Shown: positions 11,544 through 21,780 of the stretch, in pieces
Layout of the letters: every line of letters begins with the position of its first letter
Position numbering within the stretch: the first letter of the stretch is position 1
Assembly: GCA_027604705.1 (NCBI GenBank)
Contig: JADHYV010000031.1
Coordinates: 62,001 to 126,000 of the forward strand
Length of the DNA: 64,000 nucleotides
Reading direction: 5' to 3'
Origin: Allomyces arbusculus
Taxonomy: Eukaryota; Blastocladiomycota; Blastocladiomycetes; Blastocladiales; Blastocladiaceae
Notes under the pieces: generated by a model
Database searches by the model: none
What the model saw: the letters and a program-made list of their open reading frames with translations, nothing else
What the model was told of the DNA's origin: nothing
Position numbers and translations under genes: made by a program

Positions 11544-12423
11544 CTAGCTGCGCTTGGCCAGCTCCTTGGCCACAGCGCGCTCAATGTGCGCCTGCAGCAA
11601 ATTTCCGAGCGACGGCTTGTTGCCCTCCGTCGCCGCCTCCTCGGCCTCGGGCGCGCTCTGCAGCATGCCCACGACCACGCGCTCAACGTACTTGCCGAGC
11701 ATGTCGACCTCGACGTTGACTGTATCTCCGACCTTCTTGAGCGGCATGACCACATGCTCTTGTGTGTAGGCGACGAGCATGATCGTGAATGTGCGCGCGG
11801 TATCGTTCACGTCGCAGACGGTCAGGGAGGTGCCGTCGAGCGCAACGTAGCCCTTGGGGATCAGGTACGGCAGGAGCGACCGGTCGGGCAACGTGAATTC
11901 GAACCGCAGAGAGTTGACGTCGGGCGTGATCTTGGAAATGGTCGCGGTGCCGTCGACGTGGCCCTAAAGTGTGGCACGGCGTGATCAGCATAAGTTCCCT
12001 GCACGCGGGTCCCACGGAAGGCATGACTGTACCTGAACAAAGTGCCCACCAAACCGCGTGTGCGAGGCCATGGCGCGCTCGAGGTTCACCTTAGCGCCGA
12101 CTTGCAACTTGCCAAGGTTTGTGCGCTGCAGGGTTTCCGGCGCGAGACCGACCTTGAACGTCGACTCGGTGAATGCCGTCACGGTCAAGCATGTTCCTGG
12201 CGAACAGGGGCGCGCGCTCGACGACCGTCAGATTCGCCCAGGTCATTCATTCAAACTGCAGAGAGCGCGCAAGATGCCTACCGTTGACGGCAATACTGTC
12301 GCCCAAGTGGCAGTCGCTGAGAATGGCCTCGGCGCCGCCAATCGTCATGGTCCAGCCGCCGTCCGTGTCGTGCTCAATGATCTCGGCGACATGACCCATA
12401 ATCTCGACGATGCCCGTGAACAT
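11544..12423 (-). CDS. RIB5: Riboflavin synthase (alpha subunit)
   Basis: Three exons (12423-12282, 12196-12033, 11963-11544) give 241 residues, usual for fungal Rib5. It converts two 6,7-dimethyl-8-ribityllumazines into riboflavin plus a pyrimidinedione. The diagnostic start MFTGIVEIMGHV is present, then CHLGDSIAVNGTCLTVT (lumazine-binding repeat 1), FGGHFVQGHVDGTATI at the repeat boundary, and a second repeat with LIPKGYVALDGTSLTV. All three phases agree and each junction falls inside a conserved block. The C-terminal ~30 residues form the trimerisation helix region (LLQAHIERAVAKEL). It is convergent with USE1 and divergent from GNL3L. Confidence 0.95.
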
Positions 12424-12975
12424 GTTGATGATTGGTGGTGGTGATTGGTATTGTCGGAAGGGATGCAAGTGCGGGGGTGAGCTTGTCGCAACCGATTCGT
12501 CGTGACGCGTTTGAAAGGAGCGCGCGACGGCGGGGGGCGGCGCTGCAGATTTGTATTCTCGACCTGGTCGGGCCAGCGTGGTCACTCGAGCGTGCCCGTC
12601 GTGGTGGGCGGGCCCATGGCGGTTGGATGGCGGAAGATTCGGGGCGGCAGGAACGGCTGTTTGTCAGGGCAGGCAAAGTGATGGTGCGCCCTGGTAATCG
12701 CTGACATGCATTTCATTCTGCACGCGCCTGTTAGTCACTCGCATCAAACCCTGCTTAGCACAGGGGCTGCAACCGGTCAGGTGACTCTGACGCGCAATGA
12801 CCTCCGGCTTTGGCTCTCTTTTCGCGATGGCCAGGAGACGGCAACAAGCAGGACGGCGACAACGACAGGACGACGCGATCGCAGCGACGGGACTCGCAAC
12901 GACGCTCTGACCGCACTTGACCCGGAACCGCATCCATCGCAACCACCACTTTCGATACCACCAACACCAACCACT
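12424..12975. promoter_or_regulatory. Divergent promoter, RIB5 / GNL3L
   Basis: A 552-nt region between two start codons. The half next to GNL3L is rich in ACGACG/ACAACG and CA runs. I found no coding signal and no FMN-riboswitch-like structure. Confidence 0.35.
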
Positions 12976-14880
12976 ATGGGCAAGCGGCAACCGGCCCAGC
13001 AAAAGGCCAAGGCGCTCAACAAGACGCGCGAGGCCGATCGCAAGGCCAAGAAAAAGGACCCGAGCCTGCGGTCCAGTATGTTGCTCCCTGCACGACTCGA
13101 CTCCACCCAAATTTCGCCGACGCTGACCCCTCGCATGTGTGCTTCTGAACAGAGGCGCGCAAGGACCCGGGCATCCCCAATCTGGCGCCGTTCAAGGCCA
13201 AGCTGCTGGCACAGGCCGAGGAATCGCAGGCGCAGCTCGCCGACAACAAGGCGCAACTGCGGCAAAGGCGGCTCGCCATGCAAAAGGCCGCTCTCCGCAC
13301 GGCTGCGGGACACTTTGCCAACGCACCCACGACGGAGGAACCGCAGTGGCAGGAGCAGTCGACCAAGCAGTCGCAGGGCGCCTACTACCGCGAATTCCAG
13401 AAAATCATGGAAAAGGCCGACGTGATCCTGCAAGTGCTCGATGCGCGCGACCCGATTGGCACGCGCGCCGTGCACGTCGAAAAAATGATTCTCGAGTCGG
13501 GTACCGGCAAGCGCGTGATTTTGGTGCTTAACAAGGTGGATCTCGTGCCCAAGGAGAACGTGCAGCAGTGGCTGGCCTATTTGCGGCACGAGTTTCCTAC
13601 GATTGCGTTCAAGGCCAGCACGCAGGCGCAGCGCCGGAATTTGGGGCAGGGGAACGTGCGGATTGAGCACGCGACCGAGGCGATGTTGCAGTCGTCCGAG
13701 TCGATTGGTACGTGCCTTCAATGTGGCTCTGTGCTCGACGTCTGACGTGCCGCCATGCTCACTCGTTCACGAAATTGTAGGCGCGGATATCCTTGTCAAG
13801 CTTCTGAAAAACTACTCGCGCAACCAGGACATCAAGACGTCTGTCACGGTCGGCGTGATCGGGTACCCAAACGTGGGCAAGTCGTCCTTGATCAACTCGC
13901 TGAAACGCGCCAAGGTCTGCGGCATCGGCGCGACCCCTGGGCTCACCAAAGTCGTGCAAGAAATCCACCTTGACAAGAACATCAAGCTGCTCGACTGTCC
14001 CGGCATCGTCTTCTCGCCCGAACGCGCCGACGCGACCTGGCAAGAACGTGCCGCCGTGCAATTGCGCAACTGCATGCGCGTCGAGTCGCTTGCGGATCCG
14101 ATCACCCCCGTCGAACTGATCTTAACCCGTGCCGCGCCCGCGACACTGTGCGTGCTCTACGGGATCCCGCCGTTCAACTCGACCAACGAATTTCTGTTCC
14201 ATGTCGGGAAGGCGCGCGGCAAGTTAAAGCGCGGTGGGGTGCCGGACGTGGAGGACGCGGCGCGCGCCGTACTGAATGACTGGAACCACGGCAAGATCCC
14301 GTACTACTCGGTTCCGCCGAAACGCGACTTGGGTGGTGGCGCCGCGATCGTTGACCAGTTTGCTGACCAGCTTGACTTGGACGCTGGGCTGAACTCGCTC
14401 ATGTCCGAGCAGGAACTGGGCGCTGAGTTTGCGGCGCGACACGCGCAGGGCGGTATGGACGTGAGCGACAACGACGAGGATATGATGGACGATGACGACG
14501 ACGTCATGGACGAGGACGACGACGAGGAGGACAGCGACGACGAGGCACCAAACGACGCGATTGTGGTCCCGGACCTCGCGTCGACCGGGTCGCGCAAGCA
14601 CGCGGCATTGCTGCGTGCCGCGGAGGGCGAGGACGGCGGTGTCGCACCGGGCCGTGCACGAAAGCAGCTGATTATGACCGACGAGGAGGCCGCACTGAAC
14701 CCGCGTACGAACCAGCAGCGGCGCAAGCAGGCCAAGCAGGCGCGCAAGCTCGCGGCCAAGCTCGAGGGCAAGATGAGCGATAACGTGCGTGCGTGGGTGC
14801 AGGGCGATGTCGACATGGACATGGACGAGGCGCCGGCCGAGGCAAATGAGTTTGATTTTGGCGAATTTGCGCGGATATAG
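12976..14880 (+). CDS. GNL3L: GNL3L/Grn1-type nucleolar GTPase (nucleostemin family)
   Basis: Three exons (12976-13075, 13153-13707, 13781-14880) give 584 residues, near human GNL3L. The GTPase is circularly permuted, as in the YlqF/YawG group. DARDP (130-134) and G4 NKVD (160-163) come first, then G1 GYPNVGKS (246-253), G2 TPGLT, and G3 DCPG (290-293). The basic N-terminus (KAKALNKTREADRKAKKK) is the expected nucleolar/RNA-binding coil. The C-terminal third has a strongly acidic Asp/Glu run and a basic QQRRKQAKQARKLAAKLEGK patch. It functions in late nuclear 60S assembly and export. The ATG at 12976 opens the conserved MGKRQ-type start. Introns have GTATGT and GTACGT donors. It lies head-to-tail with cobS, 365 nt upstream. 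Confidence 0.93.
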
Positions 14881-15245
14881 ACGGCGGAAGGCGCGCGGGT
14901 GTAGATCAGTCGGTTTCGGTTCCGTTGTTCTCGGTGTGTCTTTGGCTCAATAAACAGTACCTCCTCCACGCCGGGCAACGAGTTTTGATCAGGAAACGAT
15001 GGCGCGGAAGGGACCGGAAAATACAACACGTCCCGACTTGCAACTGGCCGAGCCACACTTCCAACAGACCCGCTGTTCTTTCTCTCTCTCCCCACAACAC
15101 TTCACCAACTTGTACCGGGAAACGACGACGAGTTAAAGCACTTGGACGTGAGCAGCAGCAGCAGCAGCACGAGCAACGATACGAGCATCAGCGCGGCAGT
15201 CCCAGCCCCAGCATCGTTGATCATCACGAACCAGTACCAGCAGCC
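14881..15245. promoter_or_regulatory. GNL3L 3' end and cobS 5' leader
   Basis: The last ~150 nt before cobS are pyrimidine-rich with CA-rich patches (TCTCTCTCTCCCCACAACAC near 15080), then AGCAGCAGCAGCAGCACGAG. It likely contains the GNL3L polyadenylation site and the cobS promoter. No cobalamin-riboswitch-like structure was recognisable. Confidence 0.35.
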
Positions 15246-16493
15246 ATGGCTCGTAAAAAGACCGGCACCAAGACCAAGTCGACCAGTCCCACAACGGTCC
15301 AGGATGTCGCAGAGCGCCCGGACAGTGCCGTCAGTGCACCTGTCGTCGAGGAGGACCCGTTTGCACCTCCCGTCAAGACCGACCGCGGCGACCTGAACCG
15401 CTATCTCAACGAGCAGATCCCGGACAATGTGCTTGCCGGCATGTCGTTCTGGATGCACGAGTACCAAGCGTTTTTGACGGGCATCATGTTCTTTACGCGG
15501 CTGCCTTGTCCAATGTGGGCACGTACTACCTAAAGCATTGTGATCAAGTGACGAAGCACAAAGCGCTGCTGATCACGTTCCTCACGTACCAGGTCGACCA
15601 CAATCTGTACTGGATCTCGCAAAGCACCGTCTACTTCCCGCTCATTGGTACGAGTGCGCTCCTGCTCTCGCTCCGACTCACTCTCTCCGCTCACCATCCT
15701 GACCCCATCCCTCTCCAGGTGTCATTGTCGGCCTTTTCGGCACGATCGCGTACAAGTTTGCCGCCTTCCTGTGGCACCCAACGATCGGCGTGCTCTTCTC
15801 GACGCTCGCCACCGTCTGGCTGACAGGCGCATTCCACGAAGACGGTGTCGCCGACTGCTTTGACGCGTTTGGCGGCGGGTGGGGTAAAACCGAGATCTTG
15901 CGCATCATGCGCGACTCGCGTCTTGGTACGTACGGGTGCATTGGGCTCGTGCTCGTCCTGGGTGCGAAATTGTCGGGTTTGAACTTGCTCTTGGGCGGAC
16001 TCACGCCCGTGACGACGCCCGTGATGGTCTTGCCCCCAATGGTGCTTGTCGCGGGACACGTCATGTACGTTTTCTCCACCACCATCTTCACGCGCTTCGG
16101 TGCAGTGCTCACGCATCTTGTTGTAGGGGCCGGTGGGCCTGCGTCTACCTCCTTTACGCACACCCGTACATGGACGACGCCGCGCAATCCGCACCGGGCA
16201 AGCACTTTGTCCTGTACGTGACGCCCATCCGGCTCGTGGTCGGGACCGTGACGGCGTTTGCGTTCACGGCGTGGGCGCTGCAGGGGTCCGTGTACCATCT
16301 CGCGCTGGTCTGGGTGCTCGGCACGCTCACGACGATTGCCGCGGGCCGGTACATTGTTTCGATCTTGGACGGCGTGATTGGCGATTCGTTGGGCGCGGCG
16401 AACCAGATTGTGGAAGTGGTCACATACCTCGCGCTCGCGGTGCGGCCGCTGGATGTGGTTGCGGCCGAGTTGGCGGCGGTGGTTGGGCTGTGA
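15246..16493 (+). CDS. cobS: CobS-like adenosylcobinamide-GDP ribazoletransferase (cobalamin synthase)
   Basis: Four inferred exons (15246-15522, 15564-15647, 15719-16064, 16127-16493), 357 residues. CobS is a polytopic membrane enzyme joining alpha-ribazole to adenosylcobinamide-GDP, the last step of nucleotide-loop assembly in B12 synthesis and salvage. After an ~75-residue hydrophilic N-terminal extension come FLTGIMFFTRLPCP, VYFPLIGVIVGLFG, and the signature AFHEDGVADCFDAFGGGWGK followed by IMRDSRLGTYG. Then come hydrophobic helices, GRWACVYLLYAHPYM (restored exactly across the last intron), and the C-terminal ILDGVIGDSLGAANQIVEV. Acidic residues in HEDGxAD and DSxxGTYG fit the Mg-binding sites of the CDP-alcohol-phosphotransferase-like superfamily. 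The 41-nt first intron is uncertain: GT...AG options there differ by a few codons. Three introns and matching GC content argue against bacterial contamination. Confidence 0.88.
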
Positions 16494-16721
16494 GTGGGGT
16501 GGAGGAGGGTGGGGAGTGCCTGTGTTGCGCCAGTGTTTAGCGGATTGCAAAATGAATCTTGTATAGAAAGCTTGTTGTATTAAATCACGACAACAGCGAG
16601 GGGGAAACGAGCCACACGGGGAACAAACAAGGTCTAAACAACAAAACCGTCTCGTGCTGTGTCGCACAGCGACACGGCACAACGGGGCCGGAAAACACCA
16701 ATTCTCCTCGACGCGAATCTT

Positions 16722-18089
16722 CTACTCGGCACGCACCGGCACCGGAGGGACCGGCACCTCCGTCCACGCCGCCTCTGCGGCCCGCGGGGACACGGGCGCA
16801 TCAATCTCGGCAAACGCCGAACAATCCGTCAGCATTGTCGCGCGCGGATCCCACGTCGGCGGGCGCCCAGCAGTGGGCGTGGGCCCCGCGGCGGGCGGCC
16901 ATAGCGCAAGCGCGCGGTCCGTATCCACATCCGGATCGACCCACGCAGGCATCATCGAGTCCGGGCGCTGAATCGTCCCTTGGGTCGCATCCGTTAACCC
17001 AGCGACCGACCACAACGACGTGCGTGGGTTGGTTGCGGCGGCTGAGACGCGCTTGGCCGTTCCCGCCGCCGCCGCAATGGGGGACACGGGCGGCGCGTTA
17101 TTATTCTCGAGCTCGAATGCGAGCGGCGGGAGTTTCGGCGCGACCATGGGCACGGGCGGCACCGGCGGGGCGGCAACGGCAATCGACGATCCGCGCGGCG
17201 AGACGCTGTTCACCAGGCTCCCACCTTCGTACGCGGTGGTTGCAGTCGTCGCGGTCGTGACCGTCGACGACGACACGCACGACGCGCCATCACCCCACGT
17301 CGACCGCACGTTACGGACGGTCAGTGTGCGCCGCGGGACCGCAAGCGTCGCCTGTGGCGCCGTTGGTGCGTCGGGCACAACAACGCGTGGGGTCAGCCCG
17401 ACGTCCGACGCGGACGGCGCCCATGCGGGCGCCCACGTGACGGACTGTACAGATTCGAGAGTTGAACGCTTGAGCGCGCGGTCGACGGACGCGAGGAACG
17501 TAGGGGAGGGCCCAGCGCGCGCGCCCGGGCTGGTGGGGGTCGTGGAGCCAGTGCGCGGGACTGTGCCATTGTTCTCGTCGTCGGCGGACCGCTGGCCAAG
17601 GAGGGTGCGGATCGACCGCGCGACCGTGTGCCACCGGCCGGTCGACAGCTTGGACGACTTGGTGGAGGTCGACAGGTTCGACCGCACCGACCGCGGCAGG
17701 GATGGCGGGTTAGCTGACGCGGGGGTCCCAGGTGACGCGGGCGGGGCCGTCGTATCGGCCGCACGCCGATGCTTGTTGCGGCGCGCGACGGTCACGCCGA
17801 GCGCGACGAGGCCAATCACGACCGCGGGGACAACGACAGCGAGGGCCAGGACGGTGGGCGTCGAGAGCGCCGCGTCCGAGGCGGCCGTGGACGCGCTGAG
17901 CGTCGCGGTCGGGGTCAGGTCGACGGCGCCTCCGGCCGCGGCCTGCAAGTTGCGCGCGCCGTTCGAATTCGATGTCGGCCAGACGGTCGTGGTCGGGGCC
18001 GTCGTGGCGGTCACGGCCGCGGGCACGGGGACCACCGCCGCGGCGGGCACCCCGTCAGCGCGGCGCACGAGCGTGTATCGGGGCGACAT
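16722..18089 (-). CDS. Putative single-pass membrane protein, Thr/Ala/Ser-rich
   Basis: A single open frame of 455 residues from the ATG at 18089. A short Thr/Ala/Pro-rich N-terminal region (~78 residues) is followed by one strong helix (VLALAVVVPAVVIGLVALGV, about 80-99) and a basic ARRNKHRR stop-transfer. The remaining ~350 residues are Ser/Thr/Pro-rich and disordered, with no domain I recognise. No cleavable signal is obvious, so a type III topology with a short exposed N-terminus is possible. The layout resembles the 6277-8442 protein, but I see no sequence similarity. It converges on cobS with about 230 nt between stops. Confidence 0.65.
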   Translation of the reverse strand: MSPRYTLVRRADGVPAAAVVPVPAAVTATTAPTTTVWPTSNSNGARNLQAAAGGAVDLTPTATLSASTAASDAALSTPTVLALAVVVPAVVIGLVALGVTVARRNKHRRAADTTAPPASPGTPASANPPSLPRSVRSNLSTSTKSSKLSTGRWHTVARSIRTLLGQRSADDENNGTVPRTGSTTPTSPGARAGPSPTFLASVDRALKRSTLESVQSVTWAPAWAPSASDVGLTPRVVVPDAPTAPQATLAVPRRTLTVRNVRSTWGDGASCVSSSTVTTATTATTAYEGGSLVNSVSPRGSSIAVAAPPVPPVPMVAPKLPPLAFELENNNAPPVSPIAAAAGTAKRVSAAATNPRTSLWSVAGLTDATQGTIQRPDSMMPAWVDPDVDTDRALALWPPAAGPTPTAGRPPTWDPRATMLTDCSAFAEIDAPVSPRAAEAAWTEVPVPPVPVRAE

Positions 18090-19210
18090 GGCGGACGAGG
18101 ACCGAGGGAGTACGAGCGGGGATCACGACGCGCGGGTCGGGAATCGTCGGGTTTGGGTCGTTGGGTGTTGTTGCACGAGTGGCGACAGCCGGCGCAGGAC
18201 TCGCCTTGCCTTGCACGTGCGCTTTCGTCAAAAGGAGTGGCACCACCAAACCAACCGGCCTCACCACCGGTGCACGGCGGGCCGAATTCGGTCTTCACGA
18301 GAGGGTCGGAGCGTGGAGCGCGCAGCAGAGGCGCCGAGGCATTCGTCGGCCAGAGTGCAACGGCGGGCAGCGGGTCGCTTGCAGGAGCGTGGGGCTGCTC
18401 GAGAGTGTCGCCAGCGTGATTGGCCGCGGGGAAATTGGCCAGTTGCGCCGATCCAGTCTATGGCGCCGGGACGGGCGCGCGGATTGCAGGCAGAGGCGCG
18501 GCAGCGCGGGCAATGGTGGGCCGTCTATGGGGGTGCCGGGGAGTGGTCGGTCGTGGTCGTCGACAGTGGTTGCGACTGTTGAGCCTGAGTTGGTCATGAA
18601 GCATGATGAAGGCATGAATTAGCCATGAAACGTGAGTTGGGCCACCGTCAACGCATCTCGATAATTGTGCTATTTCAGGAATCGTCACAGACCGTCACAG
18701 ATCCTCGCCCAGAAAGAACACAATGCGCGCAAGCGACATGTACAAGTGAATAAGAATGCTACAAATGGCTGCCCTGCTCGGACCCACGCAAGTATGGCAG
18801 CATCGTCGCCAACATCCAGTAACATGCTTGCTTCTGGCTCGTAGTCCGAGGGTTGACGGGCCAAGATCCTTGCAACATACGGCGGAGAAGCCGCGGAGGT
18901 ATCAAACAGCGCGTTGGACGCGCGGGAGGGGTGCGTGGTCAGTGATTGACGGTTTGATTCAGACTGGTTCCGTGAGACGGCGGCCGTGGCCGCCGTCTCC
19001 TCAAATAATATGACGGGTCATCGTCATCAAGTAGCACGGGCCTAACGGAAGCCTTGCTGTCCCGGCGTCGGATGTCCCTCCTCGACGGTGCGGCCGCTCA
19101 GAAAACCACGCAGGCACACCATCTATTCACGCCGCTCTATCCCGGCCTCCCAACCCACACACACAACTAACACCCTACGGCCCTTGACCGGGCCCAACCC
19201 AACCGCTCCG
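18090..19210. other. Intergenic, promoter of the upstream membrane-protein gene
   Basis: It contains the 5' region of the minus-strand membrane-protein gene and the 3' end of the F-box gene. The part from about 18620 to 19130 is less GC-rich than its surroundings. Open frames here are short or of poor composition. Nothing recognisable was found. Confidence 0.35.
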
Positions 19211-20611
19211 CTACGCGTCCGTCGGATCCGCGACAGTACACCGCGCACACAAGCTCCCCTGCCGTACGGCGCCATCATTCCAGCACGCCCAGCAGTATCC
19301 GACACCACACCGCGGACAGGCCCAATCTTGATAACACGTGCTACAATTCGCAAGCGCCTTGCGATGCAGTGGGCAATAAAAGTACCCAAGCCCGCCATCA
19401 ACGCGGATAGGGATCATCGTACTTTCATCGAACATGGGTCCACCCGGCTGCGCGTCCGAATTCGCCGCGGCCCACGCGCGCATGGCCGCTAGGGGCACGA
19501 CCAAGGAGGTGGATGACGGCGGTGGCGGGAAATCGACGGGCACCCACGGAAACGCGTGCAGGCGGCACCGCGAGCAGACGCGCGCGAAGAACGCGTCGGT
19601 CGCGCAGGTACTGCAGTCGCAGTTGAGCGAGTCGTCTTCGCACTCGGGACAAATGTCGACGGGTGCGTTGCAGTGCCGGCATGCCAGCGGGCTCGGGATC
19701 ACTTGGTGGCACGGTGTGCACAGTTGCACATCTGGGACTTGGATGCCAGCAGAGCGGAGCGTTGCGGCCAGGTCGGCCGTGAGCACATCGGTCTCGTCGA
19801 GGTAGACGCGCTCGATGCGCGGGAGCGCTGGCTTGTAGGTCGATGCGGCGTAAGTGGTCGCTGCGGGGACGGGCAAAGGGGTCGCGGGTGCGGGCTGTTG
19901 TACGGCGCGTGCGAGCCACGCGAGAAGCCGGTGGCCGACCGACTCAGGCTCGCCACCGTCGACGGGTAGCTGCGCCAGCGACGCGGCCACGTGCACGCCA
20001 GAGCACCGCACAAGCGATACGGCACGGGCGTTTGGGAATGCGCGCACAATGTCGCCCGCCGCGTGGGCGATGGGCGTGTCCGAGAGATTGACGACGGTCA
20101 CGGCCGCTCGCCACGGCGCGTACGCAGTCGCGAGCAGGAACCGCAGTACGCGAAAATCGTAGACCATGTGCGACGGTGAACTGGCAGGCTCGGCAGCCAT
20201 GATCACCAGCGGTGACGGAGGCAGCACCACGTCACGCAGCACGAGTATACGCCATGGAATTCGCGTCCGGAACAGAAGTGCGGCGCGAATGGCGCGACAT
20301 GTCGGCGCGAGAGCGAGTAGTAGCGTGCGCCAGTCGATGTAGCTGCCGATATGTCCGAGCAGCTCACATGGCAGGTCGTCGAGCCTTGGGCGACGCGGCG
20401 GGTGGTGGTGGTGGTGGTGATGATGATGGCGATGATAAGGGTGGTGCTGGTGCTGGTGGTGTGCGGGCGGCGGCAGCGTTGCGGCAAGGGGCGCGCTGAT
20501 AGCGCCGGGCGCGAGCGGGTCCATGGTCAAATGATCGTCGGTGCGGTTCAGTTGGTCAACGTTGACGGGGCACGGTCGAGCGAGGAGGCGGGAGACGGAG
20601 AGAGAGGACAT
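19211..20611 (-). CDS. F-box protein with Cys-rich (zinc-binding-like) C-terminus
   Basis: One open frame of 466 residues from the ATG at 20611; a second ATG at about codon 30 is an alternative start. An N-terminal tract holds nine consecutive His inside a longer His/Gln/Tyr/Arg run. An F-box-like helix pair follows at ~77-112 (LDDLPCELLGHIGSYIDWRT, then LLALAPTCRAIRAALL). The middle part is LRR-like and weak. The C-terminal ~150 residues are packed with Cys/His pairs (CTPCHQV, CRHCNAPVDICPEC, CDCSTC, CSRCRLH, then CSTCYQDWACPRCGVGYCWAC and CARC), suggesting several zinc knuckles. By analogy it could be a substrate receptor of an SCF ubiquitin ligase. I know no named family with this exact combination. 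Confidence 0.72.
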   Translation of the reverse strand: MSSLSVSRLLARPCPVNVDQLNRTDDHLTMDPLAPGAISAPLAATLPPPAHHQHQHHPYHRHHHHHHHHHPPRRPRLDDLPCELLGHIGSYIDWRTLLLALAPTCRAIRAALLFRTRIPWRILVLRDVVLPPSPLVIMAAEPASSPSHMVYDFRVLRFLLATAYAPWRAAVTVVNLSDTPIAHAAGDIVRAFPNARAVSLVRCSGVHVAASLAQLPVDGGEPESVGHRLLAWLARAVQQPAPATPLPVPAATTYAASTYKPALPRIERVYLDETDVLTADLAATLRSAGIQVPDVQLCTPCHQVIPSPLACRHCNAPVDICPECEDDSLNCDCSTCATDAFFARVCSRCRLHAFPWVPVDFPPPPSSTSLVVPLAAMRAWAAANSDAQPGGPMFDESTMIPIRVDGGLGYFYCPLHRKALANCSTCYQDWACPRCGVGYCWACWNDGAVRQGSLCARCTVADPTDA

Positions 20612-21780
20612 GCGACAATCAGTTTACGCCGACGCGTTTGCCTACGTATTCGTCACGACACAATCGACTCGCCACACACTCGCGCGCGTCAGTTGGTGCA
20701 TGCTCCAAAAAACAATTCTTTACGCCATCCACACACTGCAGTCCGGAGCCCCAGGCGGAAGCCAGCGGCTTCTGTGCGCACTTGTTGTGCCGCACGACGT
20801 GGGAAATGTGACTACGTACGAACAACCTCCTCACCGGTTAACTGCTCGCGGCCGGTTGCTCAGTCAGTCGCCTTGGCTTCAAGAGACGACGACCGTGTCG
20901 GGCGAGAGCTGCAGCCCCGGCAGTCGGGGAAAAGATGCCACGGGCGATCAGAGGTGTTGGCGTCGGCGGCGTCGCACGCAGTACGAGTCCAGACGAGGGT
21001 CAAGTACGACCGAGAGCGGGCCGATGAAGGCAGGTGTGCGCGAGCCGAAAGCGTGGCGCAGACCCTGACCATCGTGCTCTGGCGTGCACACCACTTGCGT
21101 GTCGCAACAGCTCACACGAAGCGTGCGTGTGTCGCTAGGACAACTCGGCTGCTGCGGCTTCGAGAATACAGCCAGGTCGCCGCGGCCAGCTGGCGTGAGG
21201 CGGGAGCAGGACGTCCAGCGCGTCGCGGCCAATGACACGATCCAGCTCAGGCGCGTTCCACGTCCGTCGGATCCACTTGCAGCTCGTTGTAATTGAGGAA
21301 ATGTCGGGCAACACGGGTTGGCGAGGCAATAAATATGGATTGCCACAAGTTGTGTTCGGGTTGGATGGTCACTGGTCGCGCGGTGGCCGGTCGTGCAGCA
21401 GCGCGCCAGCCGCAGCAACTGGCGTGTCGGGAAAATGAAGTTGAAATCAGGTCGTGGTCAATCGGGCCGAACGACGACCAGGAGCATCCCCAGTCGGCTC
21501 AGTCCTGCAATCACCTGATCGATGGCCCTGGGGCAGTTTTGACCAAGTCATTCGATTCGCTGCTTCGCTTGACTTTCTCTGTCTTGTGCCGAGACGTCAG
21601 CCTTGTCGCCGCTGTGGTTACTGGCCGCTGCCGTAACTCATCCCCCGCTCCGACCCCGGCACCGAAACTGGCCGCACTCGCCCGTGCACCCTCCGGTGCA
21701 TCTGCTGCTGTTGCTGCCGTCCCGCCGCCCTCGTTCGGCGGGCCGCTCCCCCGCTCGCTCGCCCCGACCGACCCGCCGCC
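20612..21780. promoter_or_regulatory. Divergent promoter region, F-box gene / TFIIB-1
   Basis: A 1.17-kb region with no believable gene. An AATAAATATGG stretch lies near 21330. A CG-rich leader (GCCCCGACCGACCC) sits immediately before the TFIIB-1 ATG. Several open frames cross it, but none shows family motifs. Confidence 0.35.

Noticed and set aside
12424-15245. Possible FMN or cobalamin riboswitch near RIB5 or cobS
   Set aside because: No conserved riboswitch core could be recognised; such elements are not expected for these genes in fungi.
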